DNA of 64,000 nt from Volutella citrinella. Lineage: Eukaryota > Ascomycota > Sordariomycetes > Hypocreales > Nectriaceae. Location of the stretch: assembly GCA_034401135.1 (NCBI GenBank), contig JAWZSP010000003.1, positions 1,550,001 through 1,614,000 of the forward strand, written 5' to 3'. A program made the position numbers and the translations under genes. Under the pieces are notes generated by a model, which was given only the letters and a program-made list of their open reading frames with translations, did no database searches and had not been told where the DNA came from. Shown here piece after piece: positions 13,388 to 24,952 of this stretch. Each line of letters opens with the position of its first letter. Position 1 is the first letter of the stretch.

Positions 13388-15026
13388 ATGAAGTTCGCCC
13401 ACGACTTCAAGGCATCGCTTGCCTCTCAGAGTTGGTTCTCTCTGATCCATGTCTTGCGCTTCCGCCCTGGCTAACGCGCCCTCCCCCCAAGACTTCCCGC
13501 CTCACTGGGTTGATCATGCCATTCCATACAGTCAGCTGAAGAAGTGCCTCAAGCAGGTTCAGCGCGAACTGCTCGGGCTAGGCTTGGACAGCGAGACACT
13601 GCGCGCGCTGCTTGATCCGGATACAAAATCGCCCATTGCCTTAAAATACAGCCTGGATAGTAAGTATCTGTGAACCTGTCCGTCCCTTTGACAGGTATTT
13701 GTTTGGCTCACACGTCCACTTATCCAGGCAGTTCAGAGTCGCATACCCTTCGCCCTAGGCTGACGGTCAACATTCACCTTGAGAATGGAATCCCTGTGGA
13801 GGCTTCTCTTACCAGCGCGTCCAGGGACTTCCTCGAGAAACTCGCTGCCGACCTCACCCACGAGCATACGCAGCTCCCGACCGCTGTAGTCGAGGCCAAC
13901 GGCGATGCGTCTTCCATAGACACTGGCGATCACAATGACGACTCGACTGAATCCGCTGCCGCTCCTTCTCGACCCGATTCACCGTCTTGCGAGCAGAACA
14001 CATACGAAACCATACAGGTTCCCCTGGTCTTCGACGCAAGGTTTTTCGACATGCTTCAGAATGATGTCTCTGGCTTAGATGCACTACAGTCTCGGGAAGA
14101 GAAGACGATCTCGACCGAAATCACAGTCCTGGGCCAGCAGGTCGCCAGTGTCGCCAAGCCCACCAAGTGGTCGCGCAGCGACTTGACTCGATGGCGACAT
14201 ATTTTCGAGCTCTACCTCGACGCCGAGGTCTTCTTTGGGACGCACGAACAGGATCACGGTATGAGATCAAGCCAGGTTGCGTTGAAACAGCTGCGCTGGT
14301 TTCAACAAGAAGTTGAGGCACGCAACTTGACTGGCCAGTTCAAGTTGGAGGAAAGTCGAGTCGCGTTCGTCCGGTTTCTCGAGCTGAATGCAACGCTGCT
14401 CAAGAACTTGCAGTTTCAGGAGCTGAACAAACTTGCAATCACAAAGATTCTTAAGAGTGAGCATAGCCACCCATTGGATGATATACTTTGAAACAGCCAA
14501 CTGACATTCACATTTCAGAATTCGACAAGCGAACATCATTGGGGGTGTCAAAGACTTTTCCTCAAGCTGTCCACTCTGGAAAAATCCTGGCTGGTTCCAT
14601 GGCCCAGGATGTTTGCGCTCAATTGTCAAGTGAGCTTGTTGGCGTTGTGCCACAGATCAACGACTATCTGTGTCCTGTTTGTTTTTCGGTTGCGTACATG
14701 CCCGTCAGGTTGGATTGCCAACATATCTTCTGCATTCGTTGCATCATCAAGATCCAGCGTCGCAAAGAGAGACACTGTCCGCTGTGTCGAGCCGATGTGC
14801 TTCTTCGAGCGTCCTCAGGTGAGCACCAGTGCCGGTTACGATGCTGGAATCTCAGCATGGTGTACTGACAATAAACACGGCAGACAATCTGGATTATGAG
14901 CTAAAGCGGTACCTCAAGAAGTACTTCAGACAGGAGGTCAAGGAGAAGCAACGAGCAAACGAAATAGAGCGTGGCCGAGAAGATTTCGGCCCCAGCTACG
15001 ACCAGAGCGAGTGCAGGGTAATGTGA
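13388..15026 (+). CDS. SPX domain and RING finger protein, probable E3 ubiquitin ligase
   Basis: Exons 13388-13430, 13492-13659, 13728-14456, 14519-14818 and 14884-15026 give 460 residues. The N-terminal SPX domain (MKFAHDFKASLASQ, then FPPHWVDHAIPYSQLKKCLKQVQREL, ending near LAITKILKKFDKRTSLG) has the lysine-rich surfaces that bind inositol pyrophosphates in this family. A C3HC4 RING follows near residues 366-405 (CPVC ... CQHIFCIRCI ... CPLC). The C-terminal helix is strongly charged (YLKKYFRQEVKEKQRANEIERGRED). The architecture matches the fungal proteins annotated RING-14 and resembles plant NLA. I infer phosphate-linked ubiquitination; the substrate is unknown. Intron 1 has a weak GTTGGT donor. 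The stop is 266 bp from the convergent MET7 stop. Confidence 0.88.
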
Positions 15027-15292
15027 AGGCCACCACAGCAGATTCGATCACAAACAAACAAGGGTGCGGAGTGGTCATCACAGTCGTTGGCAGAATGCGA
15101 CTGCGCTTTTGGCCGTCTCGCGTTCTATTCTAGAATACTATTCGACTGCTCCGAGATGCTACAAATATCGTATCCTGGTACGAATGGATTGCTTCTGCAA
15201 TCTGAACCTCCGTGTCCATCAACGAGGCCAACGATTGGTCGGATGCGGAGCCATGGATTCGAAACCCGGCGGTCATGCCTTCACAGGGCCCA

Positions 15293-17215
15293 TCACTGCT
15301 CAGCAGCAGCCTCGGCAGCTTTCAGTGCGGCCCGGAAGGTCTGTACCAGCGCCGTCGTCTCTTCGAGGCCGACGCTAACGCGGACGAGGCTGGGGTCGAC
15401 ACCGTATTGCGCCGCCCAGGACAGTTCCTGGTAGTGAGCCAGGAGGACATAGGGCGAGCAGAGGGTAAAGTTGGTGCCCAAACTAGGGCCTTTGGCGGTT
15501 TCAATGGCGTCGTAGAAGGCCTGGGCTTGCCCTTGTCCGACAAAGACAACGGAGAGCAGGCCGCCGTACCCCCCCGTGGGCAACTTGCAGGCTTCATAGT
15601 GAGGCCTCGATGGGTTGTACTTGGGGTAGTAAATCGCCTTGACGAGGGCATGCTCCCGTAGAACGTCACAGATAGCCTCCGCGTTTGCGTTGATACGCAC
15701 CACGCGAGATTCGAAATCGCGACTATTTCTCTCCATGAATATGGCATCCTCGGGCCAATACGTGTCCTGGAAGTCGTCTGCCATGTAGGCTTTCAGCTTG
15801 TTGTAGAACTTGCCCTCGGGGTTGAGGATGGCTGTTCCACCCATGACATTGGAGTCGCCGGAGAAGATCTTGGTGAGGCTGCTCACCACAATGTCAGAAT
15901 ACTGCAGCACATTGATGTTTGCAAACGTGCCAATCGTCTCGTCAACCACGACAGCGAAGTCGAACTGGTCGGCAAGCCGACGAATGCGAGTGAGGTTGGG
16001 ACATGTGAGCAGCGGGTTACCGGGGAACTCGCAGAAGAGGGCCAGGAACCGCTCGCCATCCTGGAGCTTGGATTCAAGCTCATCCAACTCCTCCTCGGAC
16101 GAGTTTCCGTAGAAGAGGCATCCTGGCCCAAACTTCTGTAGGATCTTGAGGGTGTCCACATAGGGGAACCCGAAGTTGATGCTCTTTCGCGGCTCGCAGG
16201 CTCCCAGTAAAGCCCGGTGCGCATTAAAGATGGCGTTCATGCCGGCTGGGTAGAGGAAGATGTCACCCTCCTCCAGACTCTGGACGCCTCGAGTGTTGGA
16301 CGTCATGGCCGGCAGGGGACCGTTGTCCAGGTCGAATTCATGAGAAACCGCACCTGCAATTCGCCTTCGGATGGCGGACTTGGCCCTCTCAACCATGGAG
16401 AGATCTAGGTTTCGGCCAAAACGCTCCTCTAGGAATCTGGAACTCTCCAGGGATTCGTCCGCCAGCTGGACGGGGGCTGTCTGAGCGGCAAGGGCGGCAT
16501 GGGTCCCGTCAATAGAACCACCGCGCTGGTAGCGCTTCGGGCCTCTGAAGGGTCTCCCGACTGTCTCCAGAGCAGGCTGAGGGGGGTTGACAGGGGCCAA
16601 CAGATGGTCACTGAAGAGGCTGTGACAGAATTCGGCTCGCCTGCTCGAAGTTCCGTCGCCGGTGTGCTGCCAGTACTGCTTGGCGAGAGGGAAGAGCTCG
16701 TCGGGGAAGACGACGGCAGACACAGTAGGCGACAGCTTCTTTAGCAGGGGCGAAAGCTCTTTTGTGGAATCAAGGGCAAAGTCCATCGTGTCAACTTGGC
16801 GCGCCACATCTGGAGCTGCCCGTTGACGAATGAATTCTCGACACCTTTCGGCTACACGAGGCGTGGGGAAGAGCATGGCTTGCTGGCCTGGGCGTCCATA
16901 TCGAGCAATAATGTCCTGTGCAAAGGCACCAATGCTCTTGTGAACGAAGAAGCTGCCGAGTTGATTCAGTTAGGTTCACCTCGCTCTCGTGCACTGCATC
17001 TCTGGGGTCTCACCGAGGGTAGCCAGTCGTCATGCGCCCTACCACCCAGTCCTCTCCTTCTTCGTATCCCACGTTGGCCTTCCACGTTGGAAGCGATACG
17101 CTGACAGCCTAACATGATGTTACGCCGGGTGTCATAGTGACAGGAGTTGGATGGGAAGTCTACTTACGTGAGCTGTGTCGGCCGGGATCGACTCGCCGAG
17201 ACTGAAGCCAGCCAT
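15293..17215 (-). CDS. met7: Cystathionine gamma-synthase (MET7/STR2 type)
   Basis: PLP enzyme of the Cys/Met metabolism family that joins an acyl-homoserine to cysteine to make cystathionine in the forward transsulfuration route. Exons (minus) 17168-17215, about 17014-17108 and 15293-16952 give 600 residues. Family marks are the [14 protein letters not shown] strand with the PLP-contacting Asp, [16 protein letters not shown] with the probable Schiff-base Lys near residue 409, and the C-terminal [19 protein letters not shown] ... VRVSVGLEE. The roughly 200-residue N-terminal extension ([14 protein letters not shown] onward) is characteristic of fungal MET-7 and distinguishes it from shorter cystathionine lyases. 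No mitochondrial signal is seen. The sequence supports the family strongly; the exact acyl donor (O-acetyl or O-succinyl) cannot be read. Confidence 0.88.
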
Positions 17216-18003
17216 GATGGCAGACTAGTGGGCCACTGAGCAATGGAGGGGTGGTGACGCCTCAGGGCTCTGCTGTATAATAAATGGCTTCCGTTGATGT
17301 GTATTACGGAACTGTTACGGAGGTGACAATTCAGCAGTCTCAGCAGACTGGGTTAGTTTGGAACCTCGTGCGGTTGTGGGGGCAGTTTGAGTCCAGTCCG
17401 TCCAGTAGGCAAGTAATGCGCCCGATGATCGGAGTTGATGAGTAGGTAAGGTCGTAGCTTCCCGCTACCGCTACGGAGTACTTGACTAAAATAACACCAG
17501 CCCCTGGTGTGACTCCAACATGCGCTGTACTCAGGATTATTTCCAAGCGCAATGTAGTCATATTTCGGTGACTAGCCTTTCATCTGCCCAGCTAATAATA
17601 CTGGATATTGCGAAGTCGCACGCATCCCATCCCGCGAGATCCTGTAGGCACGGGCATGCCTCCACCCGCCACCCTCGACAGCCAACGAGCATCATGGTAT
17701 TGAAAAGGAGTTAACCCCTCGTTGTGGGCCTGCGTGGTAGACAGGAACCGGCAAACAGCATTCACAATATCGTCACTATTGAGCGCACACAAGCTTCATT
17801 CATCTTTGATTGATCTAGTCTGACCCTAGCCCTCCCCTTGTCGCTGTGTTTGGTACTGTTTATCTGTTTATCATGAACGTCAGGAATATGCAAAATAACC
17901 AAGGTGATTCGCCAGCGGTTGTAAATGATGCGCCCTACCGTCCCAATGATGTCGTTTATGCGTTGTCTTATTCTGCTGTTGTACAATGCCGCCCGAGGAC
18001 TGT
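17216..18003. other. Intergenic, MET7 upstream and VOC gene downstream
   Basis: 788 bp. It contains the putative MET7 promoter, with TACGGA/GGAGTA-type motifs near 17306 and 17470. No recognisable gene is present. Confidence 0.45.
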
Positions 18004-19950
18004 TTACCTCGTTCTGCGGCTCCGCCTGCTCGCCTTACTGCCCACACAGCTAATACTATCACTCGGGGCCACACTCTCCATGTCATCTTCCCAGTTTGCA
18101 TGGCTACTCCCCACAGCGCTTGGGGGAAGTGCTACATTCCTAGCCGAGACGTGACTCTGGGCCCTGCTCCCATGGCCGGGAGCGATGCGGTACTCGTCCT
18201 CAGGGTGTTCCCTGGCCTTACTGCGCCTGCTGCTGGCCCGGCTGGCACGGCTTCCTGTTGGGGCATCCGGCACGGCTGGCGCCATGGGCACCTCCGGCAA
18301 CTCAGGTACTTCATCTTCGGACTCGGGGACCGGAGGCTGCCTGACGACGGCCGACGACCGACGCGACCTGGCAGAGAAGTACGAGTCCCTGTCGGTATCA
18401 CGATGACGGTGCGAGCGTGACTGCGAATGCGTGGATTTCGGGGTAGCCGTGTAGCGAGACCCGGCACGGCTCTGGCGGTCGGCGTCTACAAGGACAAGGG
18501 AGGCCCTCTCCGTCGGTGCTTCGCTGCGGCTTCGCGAAGCAGCTGAGACTCGGCTGCTGCTGCTGTGTCTAGATGAACGGCGGCTGTTCTTATCCTGGGT
18601 ATCGTCCAGGCCGCGGCTTCGAGAAGGTTTCTTGGGGCTACTCTTTTCGTGGCTCCTCGTCGTGCTCCCGGCCTTGCTGCTGCGGCCGCCGCCGTGATAC
18701 TCGCTCTCAGTCAACAGCTTGCCTGGGCGGCGCGTAGGCTCTCGGGCCGAGCTCTCCTCGCTGCTGTCCTCTTCATATGGTGCCCTCCGTGCCAGATATT
18801 CGTCTGCCGTGGGCATCTTGCGGGGTGCAAAGTCATCCCGGTAAGGGTCATGGTAGTTTGGCTGCCTGGGCGGATACTCGTCTGGGTAGGATGCTGGGTA
18901 GGATACCGGCGGCTGGGCATACGACTGAGCCGGCCGATATGGCAGCATCTTGGGCGGATTGGGCGGGTAGCTGATTGGCACAGGCCCCATGTCGCCGTGA
19001 CGTGACTTGGAAGCAGGCGAGAACTTCTCTGGGTAGGTAGATCGCCGGGGTAGGGACGGAGGATCAGCTTCATGTCGCGGCCTGCGATCCCTCTCCTTGC
19101 TGACCATGTTGTATGTAAACGCCGCGCCGGCTGCTGCACCGGCAGCTACGCCCAGCAGTGCACCGACCACGGCAGTCGTGCTGAGCCCGTTGCCGCTGGA
19201 GCTATGGCGTGGCGAAAGCGAAGCCTGGAACTCATCACCGTCATCCGGAGCGAGACTGGGTGCAGCGTTCGGCATGGCGGCGTTGGTAGGAGGTTGCCTT
19301 GGATTCGATTGAAAGGGATGGGCGAAGAATGAGCCAGCGGCAGTTGAACTCCCAGACGATAGGTGTGGATGTGACTGGGAACGAGATCTGTGATGAGGAT
19401 GGGTAGAGCGGCCCGTCCAGTCGTGCTTCCAGTCGAGTATAAGTCCCGGGCCCCCGTCCTCCCAGGGAGAGAACCCCCCCGCCGACGGCGGGGAGAGGAC
19501 GGCCTGTAAGGTGTTGCCGTCGAGGTCGCGGACCGTAGCCCGGGTCGGTGATACACCGCCCTCGATGCCCAAGCGAGGCCTTAGGCTTGGGTTGCTTGGG
19601 TCGGAATCTCCGTCACCCTGCAGCAGGAGCCAGGGATTGGCAGTGAGGGCGCAAGCGTGGAAATCGGCCACGGCCGCCGGAGACGATGCGGCGAGGACTA
19701 ATGTCGAGAGCCTGAGAGGTTCGAAAGGATGCGACTTCTCGCGGATCTGCAATACCGGCACTGAGCCGTTGCGGCCCGTGCCCTGAGCTCTGGGAGGCGC
19801 GCTTCCGGCCGGGATGCCGAAGGTGATGGTATCCACAGAAGACGGGTCTCGGTCCTCGGAGAGGTAGTGTAGGCCAAGCGGTTGGAGAATACTCGCGTAG
19901 AACGACGACGACGACGCCAGATGTAATACCTCGATGAAAGGCAGCACCAT
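18004..19950 (-). CDS. VOC/glyoxalase-like protein with glycine-zipper segment and Ser/Arg-rich tail
   Basis: Single exon, 648 residues from the ATG at 19950 (MVLPFIEVLHLASSSSFYASILQPLG). Residues about 1-165 look like one vicinal-oxygen-chelate module, ending in the typical strand ATVRDLDGNTLQAVL. A disordered Ser/His-rich stretch follows, then one hydrophobic glycine-zipper-like segment near residue 280 (VVGALLGVAAGAAAGAAFTYNMVSKER) that could span or insert in a membrane. The rest is Pro/Tyr-rich and then strongly Ser/Arg-rich, ending in SRRSRRTR. No catalytic metal ligands can be assigned with confidence from one module. Function unknown. The protein could tether a VOC domain to a membrane with a cytosolic RS-like tail. 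An open but unsupported extension of the frame exists upstream of the chosen ATG. Confidence 0.7.
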   Translation of the reverse strand: MVLPFIEVLHLASSSSFYASILQPLGLHYLSEDRDPSSVDTITFGIPAGSAPPRAQGTGRNGSVPVLQIREKSHPFEPLRLSTLVLAASSPAAVADFHACALTANPWLLLQGDGDSDPSNPSLRPRLGIEGGVSPTRATVRDLDGNTLQAVLSPPSAGGFSPWEDGGPGLILDWKHDWTGRSTHPHHRSRSQSHPHLSSGSSTAAGSFFAHPFQSNPRQPPTNAAMPNAAPSLAPDDGDEFQASLSPRHSSSGNGLSTTAVVGALLGVAAGAAAGAAFTYNMVSKERDRRPRHEADPPSLPRRSTYPEKFSPASKSRHGDMGPVPISYPPNPPKMLPYRPAQSYAQPPVSYPASYPDEYPPRQPNYHDPYRDDFAPRKMPTADEYLARRAPYEEDSSEESSAREPTRRPGKLLTESEYHGGGRSSKAGSTTRSHEKSSPKKPSRSRGLDDTQDKNSRRSSRHSSSSRVSAASRSRSEAPTERASLVLVDADRQSRAGSRYTATPKSTHSQSRSHRHRDTDRDSYFSARSRRSSAVVRQPPVPESEDEVPELPEVPMAPAVPDAPTGSRASRASSRRSKAREHPEDEYRIAPGHGSRAQSHVSARNVALPPSAVGSSHANWEDDMESVAPSDSISCVGSKASRRSRRTR

Positions 19951-22756
19951 TCTCTCTGGCAAGTTACACACGAAGATGGGGCAAGACTGCTTGCCCACTG
20001 AAACCCTGCCGAATAGCCTAGGTGGTGGAATAGACCCTCCTCGTGGGGGCTAAGTCGGTCTGCGAGAAGCGGAAGGGCGGTGTATCTCGACCAGGTCGGT
20101 GCTTCAACACGCCCGCGGGGTGTTGCATAGAATGGCGAGCTGGGTGAGCTGGCAGAGGTTGGGTTTGACGGTAGGTAGGTAGGGTAGTGAGTTAGTGAAT
20201 TGGCGAGCAAGCGAGTGGGAAGAGGTCCCAAATTATGTCGAGGGGGAGGACGATGAGGGCGCCGCGCGGTGGTCGCGGGGGAGAGGGGCAGGTCGGGTGG
20301 GTAAGGCGGAGGACAACGAGACACACGGGGCCAGGGGGCCTCCTCGACGAAGGGGAACACAGTGGACGACGGGGGAGGGGATCTGGCGGCGGGGGTGGTG
20401 ATTGGTGATGGGCAAACGGAGGACTCTGAGGAGGGCTGAGACGACGGCGGAGACGACGACCAGAGGAGGGTCCGAGATGGGTGCATATGGATGGGAAGGC
20501 ACGCTGGGGCAGTTCAGGTTGCTGCCGGGCGGCTGTTAGTGTCTCCATTCGAATTCAAGCAGCCTCCCTACCCACTGGAAATCGGGCCCAGGCACAAATG
20601 TAATGTAATTGTGGTTTATTATTACGGTTTGCCAGCTGTCCACTGCTTTGATACCCCCAACCTTGCGTTGGACTAACCATGAGGTGCTCTGTCAATGAAA
20701 TCGACAGTCTGATCACTCGCCAGCAGTGGGCCGGCCAGTCATGGGGAGGAGGGGAGCTCAGCTACCTACCCAACTACCCCTCGACTCCTAGAGCTAGCTA
20801 GCTTGATCATCCGGGCCGCGTCGGGAAAGGGGACCCTGCGTATGGACGGCCCTGTGCTCCTGTTGGGGCTTCCTCCTATGCGGAAACCTGGGGGCATTGG
20901 TCAAGTGATGTCGAGCTCTTCCGTTTGGGTGTTTGGGAGTGGAGGGGGCGGTTCCTGTCATGGGCCAAAGCACAATCCGAGTAGTACTCTAGTACTAGCA
21001 GTACGGCGGTGCGTCTAGTACTTTAGTAGTAAGTGCTTCCCATCTCGATCACAGCTCAGAGGCCCCGGAACCACCACAGCGTGCGAAACGTGTGCGTGAT
21101 TGAGAGAGGCAGAGGGGAGCCCGGTGGGGGAATCGAGCGAGAGTGGGACTAGTAGTGAGCACTATACCTCAGTAAGACTCATGAGTGCTTGTCGTGGTCA
21201 CTGTGCGGCAATAGAGGCATATCGAGCAGAAGACCGGGTTCGTGCATGCAGTGTGCATGTATGCAGGTATGGACCGAGGCGTGTTTGACACTGCCAGCCA
21301 TTGGATGTGCCGGTTGCGGGCGCCCTGTGTTTTTGTCGTTCTTGGGCACTTGTTGGCCCTTTACCCTCAAGCCGGGTGGGACTTCTGGCATTTGGGCACC
21401 GGTGTGAGTTGCTGAAGACGGCCCTGAAGGGCTAGTCTGGAGGTCAGGTGGGCTCGATTGGGTGAGGGGAATTGGTCCCTGTCTTTTTGCCTGGCTAGCC
21501 GCACAAATACCGGGGCGGGGCCTCATGATTCATCTCCATTAAGCAAGCCCATCGTGTCAATTGTTAGCCGACCGGGCAATGCCGGTCTTTGAGCAGCTTT
21601 CCAAAAGGAGTGAGAACGAGGCATTGGAGGTTCGTCTCGCCCCGCCGTCAGATTCCCAGTCCGAACCCGGAGCGGCTTGGCTGTTTGCTGCGAGACGCCA
21701 CGACTGCTTGACAAAGTGCATTCATGCCTAAGTACCTACTGATTGCCGTTAGTAGATGGTGGGATGCTTTGGTGGTTGAACCCAATAAACATCGTCGCAC
21801 TTGGGTCATTGGATGCTCCGGTTGGCCTCGCCACGGCCCGCCCCGGTTTCCGTTGACTAACTGAGGAGGTGAGACCACGAGATCTTGGCACATCGCATCG
21901 ACGTGGAAGGAAGGGCGCGAGCAATGGTCGCTCGCCCTGTCTTTGGATGTCATGCCAGCATGAGCCCACCGCTGTCTGACTATTAGCACTGGCCTACTAT
22001 GTACCTTATGGAGGGTATAGTACCTCAGTTACTTGTGTCTCCGTACTACTTGGTATAGTAGTGGGAATTCCAGGTATGGATGTTTTGTAATTCATCGCAC
22101 GCTTCACATTTCCGTACATCAGGTCCACCTCCAAGCCCGCTATGCTCATGCGGCGCTTCGACAATTCCGCCAGACCGCCCCAGATTTGTGAACAACACAC
22201 ACGAGTAAGTTTGTTGATCGTTGCAAGAATTTATTGTGTTTACCATTTTGCGCTGGAATCTCATAAAAAAGCCATCCGCTGGACATCCCCATCCACCCAT
22301 CCTCCACGGGCGTGGGCCCAATCATGCCCAGAGTAAGCGTCCCTCATCGTTGCCCGACAACCTCATATTACTCATAGCGGTATTGGGCTGGCCCCAGTAA
22401 CCTCTCCCACCCTGTCCCGAGGCGGCCAGTGTATGCATCATTCTTCCGCCGTTGTCGGTTGTGCCATTTGAGATGATGGCCCCAAACAATCAAATACAAA
22501 AGCCACGGAGCAACTAAGACAGGAAAATAAATGGAAGGGGACCAGGTTGAAATGGTTCAGCCCGTGACAAATGCGACCTAGACATGGTGTTGAACGCTTC
22601 TCAAACGCGCGATTCTGACCCCAAGTCGCAGCAGCCCGGGGTGCCAGGCTCTGAAAGGCCCTCGCAGGCGACGATGTTGTATCACCGCCCAACAAGGGAT
22701 CTCCCAGAATGCGCTGCCTCGGCCTTGCTACCGTCCACTACAGTCCATAGCTTGAC
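19951..22756. other. Long intergenic interval
   Basis: 2.8 kb without a supportable gene. The first 600 bp are purine-rich on the plus strand (pyrimidine-rich leader for the minus-strand VOC gene). Short palindromes of the TAGTAC family cluster at 20975-21035, 21149 and 22010-22060, and (GGTA)n runs occur near 20170. Open frames are low-complexity or lack any protein-like pattern. Confidence 0.5.
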
Positions 22757-23684
22757 TTACATGATATCCCACGCATCCTCAGCGGCATGACAGAACTTGC
22801 TGCATGCCACACTTGCGGACAGCGAGTAGTTGCTGATGGCAATCTTCTCATCAACGAGGGAGTCAGCGAAGGTGTCCGCACCCTTGGCCATGGCACCAAC
22901 GAAGACGCAGATGCTCTCCTTAGAGTCGACAGACTCGACATACTCGCGCACTCTGACCAGAGGCGCGTCAAAGCTCAGAGTCACCTTGCGGCAATTGGGA
23001 GGAAGGTGGTCAGTAATCGGGTTCTGGATCACACGCAACAGTTTCTCGTTGGAGTTGGTCGACCTGATGGACAGCCGATGCAGAAGCTGAACCATGAGGC
23101 CGGCAAAACGCTTGAATGTTCGCGGGATGCGAACGGACGGCGAGACCTCGATCAGGACGCCTTTGGCAGTGTGAATGTAAATCTGGAGCTTGCCAGCCTT
23201 GTTGATGGGGGAGTCCAACAAGGTCAGGAGACACTAAGAAAATAGTTAGCATGTTGAATGCCAACTGGGATTGCCAGAGTTGAAACCTGGTGGGTGATGT
23301 CCGGACGGGCATCGCTGATGTCCCGGTTCATCTTGCGCATGACGCCGATGTGCTCGTCGCTGTTTAGGAGCGAGTATTTATCTTCGCGGTGCATCCCCGT
23401 ACGGCTAGTACCGCCGTGGGACGCTTTATATGTCTCAAGGCTTGCATTGGACAAAACGACAATGAGTCGCTGTGAGTCCTTGTCGGTGGGAGGGATGGGG
23501 GTGTTTTGTTCTGCGACAAGCTGTGGGAGAGCGGGAGGGGGAAGCGATTGTGTCCCTGGGATTTGGCAACTGTATTAGAACAAGGCACCTCGGCATAGTA
23601 AGGGGGGGCGGTGGGGGAAGGCGAGAGAGGGAGGGAATTCTCACTAGGGCGCTTCACACCAGCACGACGCTCAGGGGAAGACAT
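22757..23684 (-). CDS. emg1: 18S rRNA N1-pseudouridine methyltransferase EMG1/NEP1
   Basis: SPOUT-class enzyme that methylates the hypermodified pseudouridine of 18S rRNA and is needed for 40S biogenesis in the nucleolus. Exons (minus) 23589-23684, 23287-23520 and 22757-23233 give 268 residues. Family blocks are [113 protein letters not shown] (cofactor-binding loop) and [23 protein letters not shown]. The N-terminal 32 residues are variable and Pro/Ser-rich. Intron 1 starts at GTGCCT and intron 2 at GTTTCA; both joins restore the family sequence exactly. Divergent from the uS17m gene. Confidence 0.95.
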
Positions 23685-24443
23685 GGTGAAGAGTGGTTTG
23701 GAGGCTGTCTGTCGAGACCAGGCAAAGGTGACTCAGGGAGGCGGCTCGGGTACCTGCAATACAAGAATGGCCAATTCCAATAAGCTGTCGCAAGAAGAGT
23801 CTGAGCGTCTTGCCTGAATCAGCCTTGAGGGATTATGTATTGCGGATTGGAAGTGGTCAACAAAAGAGGGAGGCTGAGGAAAAGTAAGTGGTGAGAGGGA
23901 ACAAGAAAGTCCCTTCCTTTAGGCTGGAGGCTAAACCCTGAGAAGAGTGGAAGTTTCGCACCGCGAGCCCCGCATCTCAACGGGCCAATTGGTGTAGAAC
24001 CGACGTCGCAGGCACGTGCGTGGGCTCTGGCGCACGCGACAGGTCAACCCTACCTTCCCGATATCCTGTTCGGGCACAAGAATGCAGAACCTGGCGGAAT
24101 AGGAGAGAGAAATAGCTGATGTGATTGTGAGAGAAGACTCCTTCGAAGTCCGTAACCATTGATTGGCATTACCGGTCTGAGGACCCTAAATGGCATTGAG
24201 GCACGACGAGCCCACGGAGAACTGGTTGACGATTGGTCGGTGGCGGCACAAAAGCGGACCGAAGCCGACGGTTACATAAGCTGAGCCAAGAGGTCATGCC
24301 TCGTGCTCATTGGTTCATCAAATTTAATGTCCTGCCAATTCAAACGCCAACCTGCGTGCGACTGTCGCCATTATCCAGCGTTCCAAAAGGAACCGTCTCA
24401 TCCGTGCAGGAAGCTCACAGTTCGGTGCGCGACACTCGTGGAA
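23685..24443. promoter_or_regulatory. Divergent EMG1/uS17m promoter region
   Basis: 759 bp between two ribosome-related genes transcribed in opposite directions. No gene-like frame is seen. The arrangement allows co-regulation, but no shared element can be assigned by eye. Confidence 0.4.
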
Positions 24444-24952
24444 ATGTCCTCTCAAGTTGCCAAGGCCGCCAGGCGGGTGACGCACGAGCTGCATGGCGTC
24501 GTGGTGTCTGCTGGCCTCATGCAAAAAACCGTAAAGGTTCGAGTTGGCGGCCAGAAATGGAACAAGAAAGTCAACAAGGTCAGCTCATCGCTACCATCTG
24601 GGTGCGAGGAAATCTCATATTAATGCCCGTGCAGTGGTTCTCCGACCCGAAGCAATACCTCGTTCACGACCCCAACACGTCACTCCGGACCGGCGATGTG
24701 GTGTCAATCGTCCCTGGTTGGCCAACATCTCAGCACAAACGCCACGTTGTAAAACACATCATCGCGCCTTACGGTGTTCCAATTGATGAGCGACCGCCCG
24801 TACCAACTCTAGAAGAGAGAATTGCCGAACGCGAAGCCAAGAAGGCCTCCAGGGACGAGCGACGAGCTGCTCGGAGACAGGCCCAGGAGGAACCGCAACA
24901 GGCTACGAAGCAGGAAGAGGCAGCGAAGCGCAACGAGAAGACGACGGCTTGA
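24444..24952 (+). CDS. mrps17: Mitochondrial small-subunit ribosomal protein uS17m
   Basis: Exons 24444-24578 and 24635-24952 give 150 residues. The S17/OB-fold core is clear: HELHGVVVSAGLMQKTVKVRVGGQKWNKKVNK joined to WFSDPKQYLVHDPNTSLRTGDVVSIVPGWPTSQHKRHVVKHIIAPYG. A charged C-terminal extension (RIAEREAKKASRDERRAARRQAQEE) is usual for fungal mitochondrial S17. The first 15 residues (MSSQVAKAARRVTHE) are basic and Ser/Ala-rich, compatible with mitochondrial import. It would bind 15S/16S-type mitochondrial rRNA in the 37S subunit. The intron begins GTCAGC and ends GTGCAG, in phase 0. The start is the first ATG after an upstream stop-free but non-conserved stretch. Confidence 0.9.
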
